Positions 6,007-8,530 of a DNA stretch of 8,530 bases are shown here, piece by piece; positions within the stretch are counted from its first letter, which is position 1; the number at the start of each line of letters is the position of its first letter. The DNA is from JBOFCS01 sp051646185 (lineage in GTDB: Bacteria; Actinomycetota; Actinomycetes; Mycobacteriales; Mycobacteriaceae): assembly GCA_051646185.1 (NCBI GenBank), contig JBOFCS010000091.1, forward strand, positions 1-8,530. The letters run 5' to 3'. The notes below the pieces were generated by a model. The model was not told where the DNA came from and ran no database searches. It saw nothing but the letters and a program-made list of their open reading frames with translations. Both the position numbers and the translations under genes were made by a program.

Positions 6007-6882
6007 TTAACCCAACTGACGGTTACTTTCAAAGTGCCGCTGAATCCCGGAAATAGGATCAATAAATGTCATGCTTTTAGCTAAAAGCTGTAGTGGATTG
6101 TGAAATACATCAGCAGGGACACTCCGGTACTCGGGATAAAAGGGATCCCCACAAATGGGGATTCCCAGTGATGCAAGGTGGATACGCAATTGATGCGTCT
6201 TACCCGTCTTCGGTTCCAAACGATATTTTGCAGTACTCCCAGATACCTCAATAAGATCAATGAAGGTCTCACTATTGGGTTCACCTGGTTCTTCATACGC
6301 GGTCATAACGCCGTGTTCTTTACATATCCGGCTACGGACAACCCGGGGCAAACTTAAGCGTGAATCGAAACCAGCGAGCGCTTCGTATACTTTGTGCACC
6401 CTTCGGGAAGAAAATAATTCTTGATAGGGTCTGCGAAGCTCCTGGCCAATAGTGAATAACAAAACCCCTGCGGTCAATCGATCCAAACGATGCGCTGGGG
6501 TTAGCTGATCACAGCCTAAGTCGCGACGTAATCGCACTGTAGCAGTCTCGGTAACATGACGTCCCCGAGGAATAGTTGCTAAAAAATGTGGTTTATCAAT
6601 AACAACAATATAGTCATCCTGGTACAGGATCTGATAGTTAAATGGGACTAAAACCTCAGGCTTTGGAGTCCGATAAAAGTAGATCAATTGTCCCGGTTTA
6701 TAAGAAGTTTTAAGGGTCACCTGCCGATACTTCTCATCAACAACTTCGCCCTTTGCAATCATCTCCAACCAAGGATCATCCGAATAGGTCAAAAGATACT
6801 GCACAACCGTACTAGCACCGTTCCCATGTGGTAGGCAGAGCTTTAGCGGGGCTAAACCATCACGATACGGCAGGGGTGTCAC
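6007..6882 (-). CDS. RluA-family RNA pseudouridine synthase
   Basis: This 291-residue enzyme should isomerise uridine to pseudouridine in rRNA or tRNA; the target site is not predictable from sequence. The catalytic motif HRLDRLTAG lies at 131-139, with Asp134 as the nucleophile. The downstream family motif PKTGKTHQLRIHLASLG (224-240) continues into IPICGDPFYP, and Arg233 is the conserved arginine. Residues 20-72 resemble a degenerate S4-like RNA-binding domain. The start is GTG 6882, which lies inside the trhO gene: the two overlap by 23 bases in different frames. No clear Shine-Dalgarno precedes the GTG, so translation probably depends on ribosomes finishing trhO. The next in-frame Met is residue 41, which would remove part of the N-terminal domain. 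The pairing with a tRNA-modifying enzyme fits an RNA-modification operon. Confidence 0.9.
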   Translation of the reverse strand: MTPLPYRDGLAPLKLCLPHGNGASTVVQYLLTYSDDPWLEMIAKGEVVDEKYRQVTLKTSYKPGQLIYFYRTPKPEVLVPFNYQILYQDDYIVVIDKPHFLATIPRGRHVTETATVRLRRDLGCDQLTPAHRLDRLTAGVLLFTIGQELRRPYQELFSSRRVHKVYEALAGFDSRLSLPRVVRSRICKEHGVMTAYEEPGEPNSETFIDLIEVSGSTAKYRLEPKTGKTHQLRIHLASLGIPICGDPFYPEYRSVPADVFHNPLQLLAKSMTFIDPISGIQRHFESNRQLG

Positions 6883-7732
6883 TAGTGGACTTTGTGCAGT
6901 TGAGGCAGACTAGCTTTAATTCTCGGCCCTGAGCATTAGGGTAATTCTCATACCGCGATGTAGCTGAATCACACAGCACACACCGGCCTAAAGTTTTTGC
7001 CTTATCGGAGAATTCGATGTTCATTCGCTTGTCAAAGACGTACAGGGAACCTTCCCAAAGTCCTTCGTCACCAAACTTTTCTCCATAGCGAACTATTCCT
7101 CCAGCAATCTGGTATACCTCTTCAAAACCTCTAGCTTTCATCAGCGAGGATAAGACCTCACAGCGAACTCCACCAGTGCAATAAGTCACTACAGGTTTCG
7201 ATTTCAAATCATCGTAAACACCAGAATCTAATTGCTCAATAAATTCTCGGGTAGTCTCAACCTGAGGCACAATCGCATTACGAAATCTGCCAATTTCAGC
7301 TTCAAAAGCATTCCGTCCATCAAAAAAGACAACTTCGTCACCACGACTATCGACCAATTCATGAACTTGCTCTGGCGATAAATGTGTACCACCGCCAACC
7401 ACTCCATGACCATCAATCTTTAACTCGCCCGGGGCACCAAAAGTCACTACTTCGGAACGAACTTTGACGCTAAGCCGCGGGAAATCCTGACCTAACCCGT
7501 CTGACCATTTAATATCTGCACGCTTGAATGGCTGGTAGCTCCTGGTGCCCTTAACGTATCGCTTAACGTCCTCGATATCACCGCCAACAGTGGCATTAAT
7601 GCCATGTTCGGAAATGAGTATTCGCCCGGTTAAGTTATTGGACTCAGCAAGAGTCCGCTGCCATAGACGAATCGCCTCCGGGTCAGCCAACGGCGTGAAC
7701 ATATAGAACAAGACAATTTTTGGAGTTGCCAC
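6860..7732 (-). CDS. trhO: tRNA uridine(34) hydroxylase TrhO (YceA family, rhodanese domain)
   Basis: This 290-residue protein should catalyse oxygen-dependent hydroxylation of U34 in the anticodon wobble position of certain tRNAs, giving 5-hydroxyuridine. The N-terminal domain begins IVLFYMFTPL and includes LISEHGINATVGG (39-51), a family hallmark. The central rhodanese domain has FDGRNAFEAEIGRFRNA (137-153) and the active-site loop YCTGGVRCE (184-192), with Cys185 as the catalytic cysteine. The C-terminal region carries two CxxC pairs (251-254 and 276-279), probably binding zinc. The start is GTG 7732; the following pseudouridine synthase starts inside its last 23 bases. It lies 41 bases after the lipase-like gene, so read-through from there is likely. 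TATCCT at 7740-7745 is spaced 7 bases from the GTG, so an additional leaderless start is possible but weakly supported. Confidence 0.93.
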   Translation of the reverse strand: MATPKIVLFYMFTPLADPEAIRLWQRTLAESNNLTGRILISEHGINATVGGDIEDVKRYVKGTRSYQPFKRADIKWSDGLGQDFPRLSVKVRSEVVTFGAPGELKIDGHGVVGGGTHLSPEQVHELVDSRGDEVVFFDGRNAFEAEIGRFRNAIVPQVETTREFIEQLDSGVYDDLKSKPVVTYCTGGVRCEVLSSLMKARGFEEVYQIAGGIVRYGEKFGDEGLWEGSLYVFDKRMNIEFSDKAKTLGRCVLCDSATSRYENYPNAQGRELKLVCLNCTKSTSDTPAVS

Positions 7733-7773
7733 GCTACCTAGGATACGTCTTGACCTCAGCTATACCTCGACGC

Positions 7774-8530
7774 CTATATCCGTGGTTGTAACCACTCAAC
7801 AAGATCGGTCAGCACCTGCTCTTGTTCTGGTTCATTAAAAATCTCATGAAACAGTCCCTGATAGGTCTTCAACGTAAGATCCTCAGAAGAAGCAAGATCA
7901 GCAATCAACTGACTTCCAGCAACATTGGTAAGCCGATCAGCGGTACCATGTTGCAGCAAAACAGGGACCGTTAGGGAGGGCAATCGGTCGGGGAAACCTT
8001 CACTTGCTTTTATCATGGCACTTGCGATTGCGGCCGGAATTTTACCGTGGTGCACCAATGGATCAACTTTGTAAGCCATAACCACAGCCGGGTCTCGGGA
8101 AACTGCGGTGGCGTCCAAGCTCTGAACAGGCACACGCGGAAAATATTTACCTAAAAATTTTCCTACAGCAAGTACCGGAGCAGGTATCCCCTGATGAACA
8201 ACAACCGCAGGTCCAGAGAGCATAAGCCCCGCGAGATCTTGCTGATGATCAAGAGCGTACGACAAGGCAACAGCACCGCCCATGCTATGACCCAATAAAA
8301 ACTGCTTTCGAGCTGGGTACTCCTGAGCAACAATGGTAAATAAAGTCTGTAGGTCCTCGGTGAAATCGGACCATTGGTCAAGGTGCACCCGCTTACCACC
8401 GGATCGACCATGGCCACGATGATCAACTGCATAAACCGCAAGACCAAGCGCGGTAAGACGCTCGATTACATGATCATAGCGACGAGCATGCTCCCCCAAA
8501 CCATGGCTGAGCACAAGTACAGCTTGTGCG
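7774..8530 (-). CDS. Monoacylglycerol lipase-like alpha/beta hydrolase, N-terminus beyond the right edge
   Basis: The visible 251 residues read through the window edge without a start. The codons upstream of GTG 8514 encode AQAVL, matching the usual first core strand, so that GTG is not the real start. The fold is the serine aminopeptidase S33 / Hydrolase_4 group that includes bacterial and mammalian monoacylglycerol lipases. HGLGEH (visible residues 9-14) forms the oxyanion region. GHSMGG places the nucleophile at Ser82, HGTADRL gives Asp198, and GLFHEIFNEPE gives His228, a complete triad. Only about 20-40 N-terminal residues should be missing. The likely reaction is release of fatty acid and glycerol from monoacylglycerol, although lysophospholipase or other esterase activity is possible. 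No signal peptide can be judged. It precedes trhO by 41 bases on the same strand. Confidence 0.88.
   Translation of the reverse strand, partial: AQAVLVLSHGLGEHARRYDHVIERLTALGLAVYAVDHRGHGRSGGKRVHLDQWSDFTEDLQTLFTIVAQEYPARKQFLLGHSMGGAVALSYALDHQQDLAGLMLSGPAVVVHQGIPAPVLAVGKFLGKYFPRVPVQSLDATAVSRDPAVVMAYKVDPLVHHGKIPAAIASAMIKASEGFPDRLPSLTVPVLLQHGTADRLTNVAGSQLIADLASSEDLTLKTYQGLFHEIFNEPEQEQVLTDLVEWLQPRI

Overview
The window looks like chromosomal DNA from a low-to-mid GC actinobacterium, most likely a Corynebacterium. This is inferred from the protein families, the GTG starts, a GlxR-like operator and a secreted Ala/Gly/Pro-rich protein, not from any marker gene. All the large genes look intact. There is no rRNA, tRNA, CRISPR array, transposase or phage gene.

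Layout. (1) 1-1980, minus strand: an acyl-CoA ligase of the FadD/AlkK type is followed after 5 bases by a ketopantoate-reductase-like gene that runs off the left edge. The ligase appears to have a leaderless promoter, with a near-consensus GlxR (cAMP-CRP type) site just behind its -10 box. (2) 1981-2231: a divergent intergenic region. It also holds a perfect 8-bp inverted repeat with a 20-base spacer, just upstream of a candidate -10 for the next operon. (3) 2232-4023, plus strand: a DrrA/DrrB-type ABC exporter, ATPase then permease, overlapping by 8 bases. (4) 4024-4316: a convergent gap with one small terminator-like hairpin and otherwise unexplained sequence. (5) 4317-5750, minus strand: an exported glycine-zipper protein of unknown function, then a GNAT acetyltransferase. 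(6) 5751-6006: an AT-rich promoter and leader region with a perfect TATAAC-A-GTTATA palindrome. (7) 6007-8530, minus strand: a monoacylglycerol-lipase-like hydrolase (N-terminus beyond the right edge), the tRNA U34 hydroxylase gene trhO, and an RluA-family pseudouridine synthase whose start lies inside the end of trhO.

How the genes fit together. The ligase and the reductase plausibly link fatty-acid activation to CoA supply. The DrrAB pair is a self-contained exporter with no visible substrate gene. trhO and the pseudouridine synthase form an RNA-modification pair that is probably translationally coupled. The lipase upstream of them could release fatty acids for a ligase such as the one at the left, but they are far apart and any link is speculative. 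I found no clear new multi-gene system. The best leads are the regulatory sites around 1988-2155, the exported glycine-zipper protein, and the palindromic promoter region at 5972-6001.
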